This document shows, piece after piece, positions 11,804-24,872 of a DNA stretch of 64,000 nt. The stretch spans positions 8,866,001-8,930,000 of the forward strand of contig OZ199839.1 in NCBI GenBank assembly GCA_964304625.1. Direction: 5' to 3'. The stretch's first letter is position 1. Every line of letters starts with the position of its first letter. The notes beneath the pieces are model-generated. The model was not told the origin of the DNA. It saw only the letters and a list, made by a program, of their open reading frames with translations, and did not search any database. The DNA is from Kudoa neothunni. Its lineage: Eukaryota; Cnidaria. The position numbers were made by a program, and so were the translations under genes.

Positions 11804-14800
11804 ATGGCCGAGGAAAAAGCACCAATTAAAAAGAAGAATCCAAAAGCCTTCACTTACAGATCAGCACTGCGAGCAAAGAAGGGGCACGCTCGTCGTTTGG
11901 ACCTTAAAACTCTAAAACATCATTTACCTACAGTTAGCAAGTGGGTTATATGAATTTGAAAATAGATATATAAAAAATAATTTTTTTATTATCTAGGGAA
12001 CAAGAACTACCTCCTCCGATGGTTGTTGGAATAGTGGGACCTCCAAAGAGCGGTAAATCTACATTGTTGGCGTCTCTCATCCGACATTACACCAAATCAC
12101 CAGTCTCTCAGATAAATGGTCCTATCACAGTGGTGACTGGAAAAAGAAGGCGCCTCACATTTATCGAGTGTAACAACGATATCAATTCGATGGTTGACCT
12201 ATCGAAGGTGGTGGATTTGGCATTGTTGGTTATCAGCGCGAAAGACGGTCTACAAATGGAAATATTCGAGTTCTTGTCGATGATACAGGTGGCGGGGTTT
12301 CCAAAGGTGATGGGAGTGTTGACATTTTTGGACCGGTTCAACGAGAACAAATCACTTAAAGTATACAAGAAAAAGATCAAAGATCGCTTCTGGAGTGATG
12401 TGTATGCGGGGGCGAAAGTATTCTACCTGACCGGTTTTAAGTATTCGTCGTACGGCAAAAGAGAAATAATTAATTTGGCTCGTTTTATTTCACTTGCCAA
12501 ACCACCTCAGCTCTCATGGAGAACCTCACATGCCTATCTGATTTGTGATCGTATGGAAGATATAACCGATCCTGAAAAGATCCGTCAATCGAATAACAAC
12601 TGCGATCGTACCGTGGCCATATACGGTTACGTTCAAGGGACACATTTGAAATCTTCACAAAAAATCCATGTGATGGGAGTTGGTGATTATTCGATTGCGA
12701 AAATTGGATATCTACCAGATCCATGTCCATTTCCTGATCACACCAAAAATCGTCGACTCGACGTTAAAGAGAAATTGGTGTATGCACCATTCTCCAGCAT
12801 CAACAACATTCTTTTCGATCAAGACGCAGTTTATATTGATGTTGGTCAAAGTCAAATGTTTCAAAAGCGTGACTCATCCACAACTGCCAATGACAACGAT
12901 ACAGCACTAGCTGACAACAAATACATTAGTGCGATTCTCGATATGAAATATTCGTTGAAAGACAAATTGAAGGCATCCACGTTTGCACTTACAAACGATG
13001 TGCTTTTTGAAGATGAGAACACAAGCGACGAGGATGACAACTCACAGCTCGTAGAAACTCAATCTGAAGAAGAATCGGCTGATAATAATCGATCGCAGGT
13101 GTCACTGCCATCAATCATTGATTCCAAGCGTATACGAGCAACTCATCAATCTCTTACCCTCCATCTCCCACATGTGGTACTGAAACAGTTGATTTACGGT
13201 AAACAACAAGATGATCAAGTAGTGGTGGGAGTAAGCAAGCATGAGAAATTGGTGGGTGACTTGTTTTTTGAGAAAACCAAATCTCCCAAATTTGACAACA
13301 GTATCTATGATTGTACAAGAACTTCTAACAAATATGACCCACACGCACTAGCTGTTGATCAGCTAATTTCAAGTAAAGTCGATTGGATCAACACTCCCAA
13401 ACAATTGATCTACAAATATTTTGTTACTGGTCAATCTGAGAATCTGGAGCGAAATCTTAATAATCTCTCCAACGCTGGTCTATCTACCTCAGTAGGAACG
13501 ATTGATGGGGATGACGATGTCGATGTATTCGGAGATTTTGAGGATTTGGAAGAAATGGAAGATTCGGAGCAAGATCCACAATCTTCATCTGAAGAACAAA
13601 TGTCAAGTGATGATGATGATGAGATGATGATGAAAAAGAAACTGGAAAAGAAACAATTATTCGATAGTGCTTACGATTCCAAACAACTTTCCACATCATC
13701 GAAATCTAAAACAAAATCTGATATAAATGGTGTTATTAAAACTAACGATGAGAAATATACTGAGGAAGAAGAGCGCTATTTGAATGAGTTGAAAAAGGCC
13801 GCGTTGGAACAAAAGAATGTATAATCTGTTTAATTATAGTAGAATTAGTTGGTTCTTAAATTATCATTTAAAGATGGATGACAACGAATTCAAGCATCTT
13901 CCTGAGGAGCAACGTGTGTTGTATGAGGGCTACCGCCCTGGCATGTATGTTCGTGTGGAAATTGTTGATATGGAGAATGAGTTTGTGACAAACTTCAATC
14001 CCAAATACCCGCTGATTATGGGTGCTATTCTGGCTGGGGAGGATCAGATGGGTTACTTGAATTGTCGAATTAAAAAACACAAATGGTATCGACGTGTGCT
14101 GAAAAACAACGATCCGGTGATTGTTTCATTGGGCTGGAGACGATTTCAAACCATCGCCTCCTTCTCCATGGAAGATCATAACAAACGCAAACGATACATC
14201 AAATACACCCCCGCTCATCTGCATTGCTATGCAACATGTTATGGACCTTTGACAACGCCTGGTGTGGGTGTATTTGCACTGCAGGTTCCACCTTATGTTC
14301 GAAAGGTATTTGTTTTGAAGAGATTTAGCGTTGAACTGGTTTTAGCGTGAATTTCGAGTCACCGCCACTGGAGTTACAATAGAAGTCGATAAAAGTTTGT
14401 CAATTGTGAAAAAGTTGAAGCTTATCGGTACACCTTGTAAAATATTTAAAAATACCGCTTTTATTAAGGTATTATTTTTCGAGTTTATTTCTTAAAATAC
14501 ATTGGTGGCTTTTCAACATTAACTTAAAAGCAAGTTAGTTCCGATTGTAGTATTTTTGATAATTAGGCTGTTAATATTATATTTAAGTTAAAATAAATAT
14601 TTTATAAAAATATACATTTTTTTAATTTTTAAGCAATATTTTTTGAAAAACGCAATTATAAAAGAAATTCTACAAAAGGATTTATAAAAAGGGTTGTTGG
14701 AATCATATTATTATGTTTGCGCGTGCGTTTATTTATGTGTGGGATTAAATTCGTAATTTGTCTATTGTGCCCCCACCCCAATTAATCTCCACATGTGTAT

Positions 14801-17800
14801 TGCGCCTGCGCGAATTTTTTTATCCTCTGCTCTTCTATTTATGAGTTGTAGGTAGATCAATTTTTATAATCCACTAATATTAATTATTTCTGACCAATTT
14901 TTGCATTCTTATGAGATAAAAATAATGAGCTATCGTAAACTTTCGATACTGCTTAATTCGGAATTGCGTAATTCATTAAATTTTAGCACATTTTATGGTA
15001 ATTTTATGATAATTTTATCTGGATAAGGAGAAAATAACAATAATAATTAGTGAAGTCAGAAACCCATTTTTGATGTTTTAATTTTATGTATGGTGTAAAA
15101 TAATTGTATAGTGAGAAAAAATAGATATTCTTGCTATTGCGTAAATTAAATTCTTGATTTTAATCCTTTTAGTCTTCATAATGCTTTGCAATAAAACCCG
15201 AAAATGACTCGTTCTCAGAGAAATATTAAAGATAAAATAGAAACAAATAAACGTTATAATTTATAATGTAAAGAATAGTGACTGGCAGGTTTCGAATTTT
15301 CGAGTCATAGCTTAAAGGCAGTGGCACCATCCCGCCCTACTGCTGGCTGCGCCTGTGTTAACTTTGAATACGATCTTTATTAACAATCGTTACACCAAAT
15401 AGTCAAAAGAACCGAGGGTCTCCATAAAATTAACGATTTTTTTTATAAGTATTTGTATTTTACGCTTGCTCGCGCATCGATCTTGCGTAATTTCTTCTTG
15501 TCGTCAAAAAGTTTAGCAATATCAAGAGTTTACTGTATAATCAATTCTGCGCACTGGGGGTTAAATTTTATAGGACTGATAATAATAAACTAATAAACTC
15601 TACATATTAGGGATTAAATTTTATCGACTGAAACTAATGAACCGTAGTCAATTTTGTACATTTTTTTAATTCGATCAGCCTAAAAATAAGGCGGAGACCA
15701 TTCTCACTGTAAATTTAAATTCCATAATTCATGCGCATGCGTTTTAATTTTTGATTCCAATAACTCTTACTTGCGAGCTGTATATAGGTTTAATTTTTTA
15801 GAATCTGCTCTATTTAATTATATTTCATGTGCATATGAAGAACTTTTAAGTATTTTTTGAAATATTAATTTTTCTGAAATAAACAATTCAATTTTGATAA
15901 ATTAATTACTATTTATTCTTTAATTTTACATTTTGAAAATTTGCGTTTTCGTAATTTTCGTGGAATTTATGACTCTCGCTAATTATTAGATTGCAAAGTT
16001 TAAACAAATATCTTATAGGTTTTTTTCTAATATTAAAATTGCGCCAATAAAAACGTATATCTGAATTGAATGTGAATGTGAGGTTATTTAATAATCATTA
16101 TTTTATGAGGACGAATTATTTTTGTGAAATTTCTATTTGACATTAAAATCGACAATAGTTAGATATATCAAACATTGGATAGTTTAAATTTAAGCATTCT
16201 GATTGAGTCATTCAACTCAAATATTTTTCTAACTGTTATCGTATTTGTGACAATGCAGAAAATCTAAGACTTGATATGTCGCCACCTTTATGATTGTTTT
16301 TTTGTTTTTTGTTATTGTAATTTGTGTTAGGGAATGTTTTCGGATGGATTGGAAGTGGCTAAATTCGAGGGAGCCAATATCAGCACAGTCAGTGGAATAC
16401 GTGGTCATGTGAAGAAAGCTGATAATGTAATTTATTTTATTAACTTTTGGTATTATTCTGTGTGTGTAGTCGAACAACGGAAACTTCAGAGCCACTTTTG
16501 AAGATAAAATTCTCATGAGTGACATTGTGTTTTTGAAAACGTGGGTTCCAGTTGAATTGCCAAAATTCTGCCTACCAGTTAAAACCCTTTTACTTCCTAC
16601 CAGCAACCGACTCGAATGGGTTGGCATGAAAACAGTTGGTACATTAAGATTCGAGCAAAACCTACCATATCCCGACAAGATCGATTCCCACTACAAACCT
16701 GTAGAACGTGAACCTAAAGCGTTCGCGCCATTAGTTATCCCCAATAAACTACAGAAAGAACTTCCCTTCAAAACCAAACCTAAAGTTGTGGTTCGGGCTG
16801 CCAATCTGCCTTCGGACCCTACGATGGTTGGACGTGTGTTGGAACCAGAAGAGAAAAAGGTATGCTTTCAACTGCTGCGCTATCGAGCTAAATAGTTTAT
16901 ATTTTTTACTAAATTAAAGCTTCACTCCCATAGGACTCATTCTAATGTTCATCATAAATGAAATATTTTAAAAATTGATTGAATTGGCGAAATATCGTTC
17001 GATGCTAAAAGCATATTTTTTTATTTTCAATAAATCTGAATATGTTAATATAAATTTTCCAAAGCTTGTTAAGAAAATGCGATCTCCGCGTATTTTTACA
17101 TTTTCGAATTTATTTTGGTGTTAAGTTATCATTATTACAAAATTAATCTTCAACAATATTATTCGGAAATTTTTAGTTTCATTTGGTATAGAACCGCTGA
17201 AAATAATAATTGATATCAAATTATATATTTGAAAAAATACTTAATAATTTTTCCTTGTCAATTCTAACAATTATTCATTGGTATTTTAAGATTACCAACC
17301 TGAAAAATCATAATAATTGAGTTATTAATTTTCTGAAAAGTTTACATCCGTTCTAGATGTTGTAGTTATTCGGAGTGTTATTAAGCCAGTGTATTGTATC
17401 TCCAAAAATATCGAGATTATCGTGATTGAATGAATGCCGAAATCTCTTTATATAAAATTCATAGTAGACTTTTCTGTAGTTAAATTTGTTTTGATTCCAT
17501 ATATAATATCTATTATTAGCCCAATCTTTCATTTTTAATCATTTTCTAAACGCTCATGAAAATATTCATATATACCTCAATATATGTGATAAAAATACAT
17601 TTAATTATCATAAAATCATCAATGCAATGAGATTCTGAATAATTGGTAAAACTTATATAATAATCTAACAAGACAGTATAAATTATAAAATCGAGTTAAT
17701 CATATAAATATATATATATATATATACTTATAATTATTTATCTTTTTATGTATTAGATAACTTTACAAAACTCTCGTCAAATTGTTTTACTGTATTTTTT

Positions 17801-17998
17801 ATCTAGGCAATAACGCTGATGAAAGAAATTCTCTTATCCAACAAAGACATCAACGACAAACGAGCATTAAAGAGACGTGCTGACACTTTGGAATACCAGC
17901 GAAAGAAAGCTAAGGAGGAGAGCGAGCGTGCTAAATCGTTAAAAATGAAACGCAAAGATCGATTTCGAAATATAGCGGCGAAAAAATCAAATTTTTAA
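11804..17998 (+). CDS. BMS1: Ribosome biogenesis GTPase BMS1
   Basis: Seven exons (11804-11940, 11997-13818, 13874-14305, 14346-14468, 16331-16426, 16470-16859, 17807-17998) give about 1063 residues; human BMS1 is 1282. Introns are 40-56 bp except 1862 and 947 bp. BMS1 acts in the nucleolar small-subunit processome, binding GTP and Rcl1 for early 40S maturation. The N-terminus has KKKNPKAF and a P-loop GPPKSGKS (about residues 60-67), then [14 protein letters not shown] and VLTFLDRF. An acidic, serine-rich middle follows (about residues 330-650). The conserved C-terminal half has [38 protein letters not shown] and a basic tail. Codon phase holds at every junction and all hallmark blocks are present. 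It converges on the next gene with 54 bp between stop codons. Confidence 0.97.
14469..16330. other. Large BMS1 intron
   Basis: A 1.86-kb intron in an otherwise compact gene, AT-rich and without exons. About 15282-15356 resembles a minus-strand tRNA-derived SINE (TTCGAAACC box), which may explain part of its length. Confidence 0.6.
16860..17806. other. BMS1 last intron
   Basis: A 947-bp AT-rich intron containing an AT microsatellite near 17702-17727. Nothing else recognised. Confidence 0.6.
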
Positions 17999-18052
17999 CA
18001 AAACAATTAGCATGTAGATGAGATGTTTAATAGTGTGTTGTAATATTGTTTT

Positions 18053-20345
18053 CTATGGTGCGTTTTGATATACATCAACTAGGTTGACCTTAGGATTTTT
18101 GTAGTTTCTTTTCCTGAATGAGTTTAAAATGTGGATTATTTTGATTTTGTGAATTCTAACAAATTCGCCGATCAATCTCACCTCTTCCAACACCTTTTTG
18201 GGTTGCTTTGGTAATTGTCTGCAAATCTCGGCGAGAATATGTTGATATTCTATCAAATTCATACGAGACGAGTCAAAGTCACTATGCGTTGTTTGTTTGT
18301 AGATAAAATCGGAGGGTGTGTAGGTGCGATTGTTTTGTAGTTGATGGTGGAATATTCCCACCAACTTTTCGCAGATGTGCACATTTGTAATGTAGCCCAT
18401 AAGGTAACTTCTATACAAACGCAAATAGAGGTCAGGGAACACTGAGATATGCCAATGGGTGGCAAACGAAACCAAAAAATGATATTGTTTGAATTTTTGT
18501 GACAACACCAAAATCAGTCCTATTAGGAGTGGATCGAAGAGATTGTCTTCTAGTTGATGTTTGAGGGTATAAGCCAGCAACGCAGATACCGCATAGTGTA
18601 ATACATCTTCACTACATTTTATCCAACAGAAATGATTTGACGACAACGCGTGAATTCCATTGCCAACATATATGGTATCGATCTGATGGGCTTCTTCTGA
18701 AGTCATACACCACAAACTTCTCACAGCAGGTCCATTAACATAGTCACCGTCCACCAATCGTTCAAAAATATCCGATATTAGTGTGACAAACATTTCAGCG
18801 TTGTTCTCCAAAAAATACGTAGGCAATCTCATCAATCGGGACACAGTACTCTTGTAAATCGACGAGTTTACATCATTTTCGTCAAATGTACCCAGCATGG
18901 CCTTGTTCTCAATAAGATTTTTGTTGGTAATACAATCGGTTTGTAAAAACAGAAGAAACAGTTCCGAATGGTAAGGTTGGCATTCCATCAGAAACGTCAC
19001 CAGTTGGCGTGTCAAACATATATTCCTCACCGATGCACATAATAAATAATCAATCCAATGCAAATACACTTCTGCCATTTGAGAGAGTGGACGCGATTTG
19101 GCACCACCAGACATCGCTAACAATGATGATGATGATGATGGATCATCACTGTCATTGCTATTGTTAATATTGACATTGGCACTGAGATTAACATTGTTGT
19201 TAGAGGTATTGTCTATCCCACCCACCCCAAATGATGATTTCACAAAATTCCTTATAAACAAATCATAATTCAGACTGAATATGATATCGTTAGAGTTGGA
19301 GCCTACCAAATGGTAGTAGTTGAAAACATGGTGGAAAAAGCTGAGGAAAAATAGCAACTGATTGGCAGACGCTATAACATCGGTTCCAACCAAAACAGCT
19401 GTAAGAGTATCCAAAGTTGGAACAGCAGACTCCGTTGGTGTTGGTTTGGTAGTAGAAAACATGCCAACAGCTTCATCGGAAACTATTGGCAGATCGAGAT
19501 TTTTAATGATAAGATGAATAGATGTCATAAAGGAGTTGTAGTCGGTAAGATATTCTTGGTTTTGACACAATCCCTTCGTGACTATGCCTCTATCGGTGTT
19601 GTTCTTGCAAAACAACATAAACTTTCTCATTATTGTCGGAACTATGTATCCTCGAAAAATCAACGAAACAGTGTTGATAATGTTTCGCACAAACGAATCC
19701 GAATAAAGAAAATTCTCAATGTTCTTATCCGAAACTTTGACTTTGTTACGTCGAGCAACCACCACAAACGGTAACATTGTTCCAACCAAATATGGTGCAT
19801 AGTGGTCGAATAGTTCACGCTTCTCACAGTTGAACAAAAAACAATCATCAAACTCTTTGAACAATCTGACAGCTATTTGGAGGCGGTGATTGGGACAGAA
19901 ATCCCAAATAAATATTCTCAGGTAATAAGCCAACGACTCACGACTCACACACCAGTTGATCGAAACCCATCACAACCCAATCTTTAGGAATGTATTCAGT
20001 GTTGATAAATATACTGATCAGCGCTTTCTGGTGGTGTTCACTGAAGGTAAAACTTAGCTCGTGACACACTGGAAAGTAGTTCTTCACCAATATGTACACT
20101 ATGTCGTCGATCAAATTCTTCACTCGATTATCGGTTTTGAATTCAGCCATCAATATCAACAAAAATTGACAGAGCGTCTCTTTATTGCCCTCATCCAACA
20201 ATGCATAGAAGTAGGTGAGCACGGCTTTAAAATTTTGAGGGTTCAACATGTAATCACTCAACATGGACACCATCGTCGAATCTTTATGCTTTTGCAATGG
20301 TGAACGTTGTTGGTGATTGCTTGTGGATTTGGAATTTGAGTTCAT
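18053..20345 (-). CDS. Unrecognised ~760-residue helical protein (frame broken by 7-bp repeat)
   Basis: Two long minus-strand frames (20345-19938 and 19948-18053) meet at a tandem 7-mer, ACGACTC twice on the plus strand (19933-19946). With a single copy of the 7-mer they read through as one protein of about 760 residues (..FDQLVCESLAYYLRIF..). The N-terminus is Ser/Asn-rich. The rest is rich in Leu, Ile, Phe and Tyr with helical periodicity and short Ser/Asn/Asp-rich linkers (one near 19110-19200), like a HEAT/ARM-type or other scaffold. There is no signal peptide or clear catalytic motif. I do not recognise the family; NELF-B and Integrator subunits were considered and not supported. The 7-mer duplication is either a real frameshift or an assembly error. 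Confidence 0.78.
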
Positions 20346-21406
20346 TGAGTCATCAAAATTTACTACAGTCTCACGTTTAGACGGTCAAGTGAACTTATCT
20401 ACAGAAGAAAAAAGCCAGCGCAGCTACGAAACACTATATAAACAAACGGGATCTAGATAACGCTGTTTGATAACGACCCACGCCCAACCAACTATATTTT
20501 CTCGACAGCCGATCGATATCGGCCATTCGTTGTTGGTCATTTATTTTCTTTTATTGAAATAATGATCGTGATGAAGTAAATATGTTTGTTGATTGTGAGA
20601 TTTTGTTATATTTTCAATAATTTTTTTTGACGATTCATCCCGAGCAAACACTATCGTATTAAAATATATTCCGGTTTTAATAACGTGTTCCAATTTAAGA
20701 TGTTACTGAATAGAAAAATAAGTGGACAGCCACAACACCATTTCAACCAAATTTTTTAGGGGACCTATCGTATTTTTTCTTCGCCTTTTAAACGAGCTTA
20801 TCATCAAAATTTAATAACTCTTTTAATGAGACTGTTTGAGAAATTCCTTTTCGAATTGATGGTCTCATACACTACATTTTCGAGTTAATTCAGACTGTTC
20901 AAATGTGGTGAAGGGAGTTAAGGAATGTTAATTATGCTACAGATTTGTGAAGTTATTTTTCCTAATCTTCATAACGAATGTCGGCTCATCAAAGACCCTA
21001 AACCGAAAACAACGAACAAACTATTAATATTATAAGTCGATAACGGGTATAACGATTTACTTATTTTTTTAAATAAATCCATACAGATCTAAATTTTAAT
21101 TAATATTGTGCCCTTCTATATCGTAGTTTACTTTTGGGGGGTAAGGAGATAATCCATAAAGCACAACGCGATGGATGGTAATGTAAAGTAATCATGTTTA
21201 TCACTAATTGCGCCTTTAAAGTATTACCGAGTATTGAAATTCTTGGTATCTAACGTCCAACTAATAACGCTTTAAAGCAGGGGTCTCCAAAGATTTTATT
21301 AAAAATGTTAGAGTATATTCAGCTTTTTGACTGGAACAAATAAAAATATGTGAAAGATATTCTAATAATATTCTAATTCCGATATATAATAAAATGAAAA
21401 ATTATA
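20346..21406. other. Upstream region, no further gene seen
   Basis: 5' flank of the helical-protein gene. No exons or repeats recognised. Confidence 0.45.
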
Positions 21407-21440
21407 TTAACCCTCCAAAAAGCTTGTATTAACGATGTAA
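21407..21440 (+). repeat. Isolated piggyBac-like end
   Basis: TTAA is followed directly by CCCTCCAAAAAGCTTG, closely matching the left end of the piggyBac at 31396 (CCCTCCAAAGAGCTTG). No transposase follows, so it is a solo or MITE end. Confidence 0.5.
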
Positions 21441-22011
21441 CATCAAGATATATTAGAAAAATTTATGAAATTTGTAGCTTTACCACAATGAATCTATTTT
21501 TCATCATATATCATATTCAACTGACCTACCAAGTTAGGTGGCTTGTATATGATTATAGTTACATACTTTTGCACATATATAAACACAACGGCAGATTTTA
21601 AGACTAACTTACACATACATAGAAAAGTTAATAAGATTATGTTCCTTAGCTTAAAGGCGCTTGAAGAGTTTTTGAAGTGTCTGCAGGGTTTCAAACGACA
21701 TTTTCAGATTATTGTATTTATTTTCGTGGCTTTTGTTTGTAGTTACGATTCAAGTCAATGTTAAAAATTAGATTTAACCTTCTTAGATGATTATAAACTA
21801 TCGTTATTGTTTTATAAATTGTTAATTACAATGAGTACTGACGATCATTAATAATATTTAAGAAAAATAAAGCCAGTGTATTTACTAGTTTTTATGAGCT
21901 ACAAAGTATCTGTACATAAACGAACCCCATTTAATTACATAAATAGGGAAGGTGGAGTTCGATTTTAATATAAAAATAAACAACAAATGTCATGGGGTAG
22001 ATTTTTTTTGT
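21441..22011. other. AT-rich, no gene seen
   Basis: Opposed open frames at 21494-21764 look like chance; no family recognised. Confidence 0.4.
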
Positions 22012-22220
22012 TTACAAGGTCAAACCCTAGGCGCAACTTGTTAGGTCGTGAAATTCGGGCTGGTTAGGTCTTCTCCATTCACGCTTTAGGCACCACAGCG
22101 TCATATTACGGCGACTTACGTTTATGCGGTAGTGTAGGAATTTAACCCACTAAACATCACTGTTTCGAAGCAACAACTACTCAACCGTACCCTGGACTAA
22201 CCCAGAATTAATCTGGGAAA
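22012..22220 (+). repeat. Dispersed SINE-like repeat, copy 1
   Basis: Shares collinear short blocks with 51541-51720: TTTACAA.GTCAAA, then GCTGGTTAGGTC, CATTCA, and an AACC.CT.AA.ATC block. Divergence is high. The GCTGGTTAGG core resembles a tRNA A box. Confidence 0.4.
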
Positions 22221-22433
22221 GTCGTCTAGGAATTTATTTGAAACAAACTTACCTGAAATGTATGTATATTTACCAACAATTATTGTTTCAGATGCGGAGC
22301 CGACGTCTGCGTTAGTATCCTCTTTATTTTATATTAATGTTAATTGATTAGTTAATCGTACGATTTCTAATTATCTGAGATTTCTTTTAACAGTTTTCAA
22401 TAGTTTTTATCTCTACCATGTCCCATGCTTCAT

Positions 22434-23537
22434 TCAGCGTATGAAAACAATCCATAATCGAGTATTTGAAGGATGTTGAAGTATCCTTGTCGGACAGAAA
22501 CTTTCTGGCCAACGATTTGCGAAGTTTGTCTTCAAACTATGAATGATGTCGAAATCCATTGGTTGGTGGAAACTGGTGATGTTTTTAGGTAGGAACAACA
22601 ATTCAATGTTATTAAAGTGGTTCGTTAAATTGGGATTAGACGGGCATTGATCAAGTAGGATAAGGACTTTTGTATTTTCTTGACTGAACTTGTTATCTAA
22701 ATTTTTTAGGATTTCCAAGAATAGAGCCGCGGACATCCAACCATTTTTAGGGACTTTAGTTTACTGGGAAATTTTTGACCCCATTCAAGCAATAGCTAAT
22801 ATTGTTACCCTTTTTCTTGGATGTTTTGTTCCTTTTATACCAGATTCGTGCTTGGTGACATACGTTTGCTGAGATAATTGCTCGTAGAAAAGGGCGGCTT
22901 CGTCCATATTAATATCTTCCCGTTTATATTTATCAAGGATATTAGAATTATTGCTCATCCATTCGGGGATAGCACTTCCAGCCTCTCCGCGTAACCTGAA
23001 ATTCACCAAACAAACCTTGTCTTGAAATTAGAGAACCAAGCTTTACTGCAATTAAAATCATTAATCTTAAGAACTTCAGCTATTTTCTCAGCCTTTTCTT
23101 AAATAATGAATCTAGGAATATTATTCTTCTTTTCCCTTTGGAGAACAATCCAGTTGAATAGTAGATTTTCAAGCTCATCAAATTTCCCGTTTTTTATTCT
23201 AATACGACGACTATCAGAAAAATTAGAATCGACGATTTCGCTTTCCTTAGATAACATTCTATCCAACGAATAATAGTCTATGTTTTTTTAATAATGATTA
23301 GAAATTAATGCTGATATGACACCTAACCATTTCAACTTCTGTAACACTTGAAAAGACGGAATAGTCGGATTATTTTATGGATATAAAGCCACGCAATAGC
23401 AAGACCTTCGATTTTCACCGATTTTACACTAAAAAATATATTCTATTAAGCATATAACAAAATTTCAACCAAATAATTGTACAGTGTGATTAAACAAAGA
23501 CTACGAATTGAAAACCACGCAAATCGAGACCTTACTG
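22434..23537 (-). mobile_element. Tigger/pogo-family DNA transposon relic
   Basis: On the minus strand one frame with in-frame stops reads as a Tigger (Tc5/pogo) transposase. It starts with a CENP-B-type helix-turn-helix (LLFNWIVLQREKKNNIP and SKAWFSNFKTRF, about 23200-23020), followed by GEAGSA, INMDEAALFYEQL (first catalytic Asp), VLILLDQCPSNP (second Asp) and LPKNITSFHQPMD (third Asp). A stretch between the first and second Asp is shortened. The upstream end at 23537, read on the minus strand, is CAGTAAGGTCTCGATTTGCG, a typical pogo terminal sequence next to a TA. The opposite end was not found. It is clearly inactive. Confidence 0.88.
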
Positions 23538-24050
23538 TAGTTAGCTTTTGTATGTATCCCGGCGTTTACTGCATCCTTCCTACTTAATTTCGGATTAGGA
23601 ATAACGGAACGCCCGGACTAGGCTTTGAATTCGCAGAAATAATTATTGTTTTTTTGATGTCTTATGAAGTACCTCAGAAATATACGGATGAATAAATTGC
23701 CGAGTGTATAAATGTTCATGAATCACCAATTGGGTGAATTTTAAGACGAAACCAAGATGGTATTTGTTCAGTAAGTAAAAAGATGGTGAAGGTGACCGCA
23801 GACAAAAATTTTCAAGAATACACAATTGTATTCTCATGTGTTAACGACATGATTTAATGCCCTATGGCTGATTACCTCAGTCGTAACTAGGCCTTCAAAA
23901 AAGCAAGGGTTTGGGGATTATGCTCTAATTCGAAGAGATTAAGTCAATGTATTAACAGGATTGTGTGATTCGTTCACGATGGATTTTTGTAATCATGTTG
24001 GAAGAAATTTTCCTATGAAAATTCAGCGGTGCACTATTTTATGGAATAAA
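23538..24050. other. No gene recognised
   Basis: A 64-codon minus-strand open frame (23643-23837) was seen, but no domain or joining exon could be assigned. Confidence 0.35.
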
Positions 24051-24430
24051 CTATTTTATTTCTTTAAAAATATCCGCTAAATCACAGTAGTACAGAATCT
24101 CTGTACGAAGTTCGGGCGGTATCGCATACAAATCGGAAATAAATCTTAAGTCGAGCACATTCGGATTCACGGGAATCTCCACGTTGTTGATAAATACATC
24201 AAAAAAATTATTATTTCTCTATAACTTTAACAAATTCGAAGTCGTTAATTGTTCACTGAATATTTATTTCCGATTTGTATCGGTTAATAATAAATGTGTG
24301 AATTGAATGTTCAATCTTGTGACTTCGTATTTAAAAACAGAACTTCCCCGTTTATTCTATTCAAAATAGGGACGAAGATGTTTCAATTTAACGATGGCAT
24401 TCCTTAATGTGGTTTTTAGTTTATAAATTT
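24051..24430 (-). pseudogene. Degraded minus-strand coding relic, unknown family
   Basis: One frame reads as protein over about 125 codons with three in-frame stops. It ends in a convincing stretch (EIPVNPNVLDLRFISDLY, then AIPPELRTEILYYCDLADIF) before TAG at 24053-24051. The stop-interrupted but composition-like coding signal suggests a dead gene or gene fragment. I do not recognise the family. Confidence 0.4.
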
Positions 24431-24825
24431 TTTTTCATAGTTTATTCATGATTAAAAAAATGTTATAACAACATTTGTTCCAAAATTCCAACATGAATAT
24501 TTTTAATTTATTTTTTTTATTTATATCCATTAAATAATTAAAACTAAAAATATAAAATAATTATTTGTTTACTAAAATTAACTTTAAAGTTAAGGAATCG
24601 TCACAAATCAAAATATACGATTTTTAAGCATTCTAGGTAAAATCAATGGTGGATGTTTGGAGAGTTTAAAACTAATATAATTAATTTACTGAGATGTATT
24701 ATCTATCAAAAATTTACAAAGTCATATTGCAGGGCCATATGTGGTATTGATAATGAGAAATATTCTTCATTGGTTAGCAATAGCGTAACAAAGTTATTAA
24801 ATCTCTGCGTCACACGAAAATTTCC

Positions 24826-24872
24826 ACCTCCCAATTAAAAATGGGATAGAAATCTACCCCAGGTTTTTTTGA
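24826..24872 (+). repeat. piggyBac-like end fragment
   Basis: CACCTCCCAATT followed by TGGGATAGAAATCTACCCCA and a T-run. It has the same palindrome-plus-T-tract architecture as the ends at 643 and 31396, and its closest relative is at 46053. Confidence 0.45.

Noticed and set aside
12108-13344. Several minus-strand frames inside BMS1
   Set aside because: Antisense shadows of a conserved coding region.
18053-20345. NELF-B or an Integrator/Mediator subunit
   Set aside because: Only scattered similarity in one stretch and wrong order elsewhere; left unnamed.
21494-21764. Two opposed open frames of 66-73 codons
   Set aside because: Low-complexity, overlapping on both strands, no splice context or family; likely chance.
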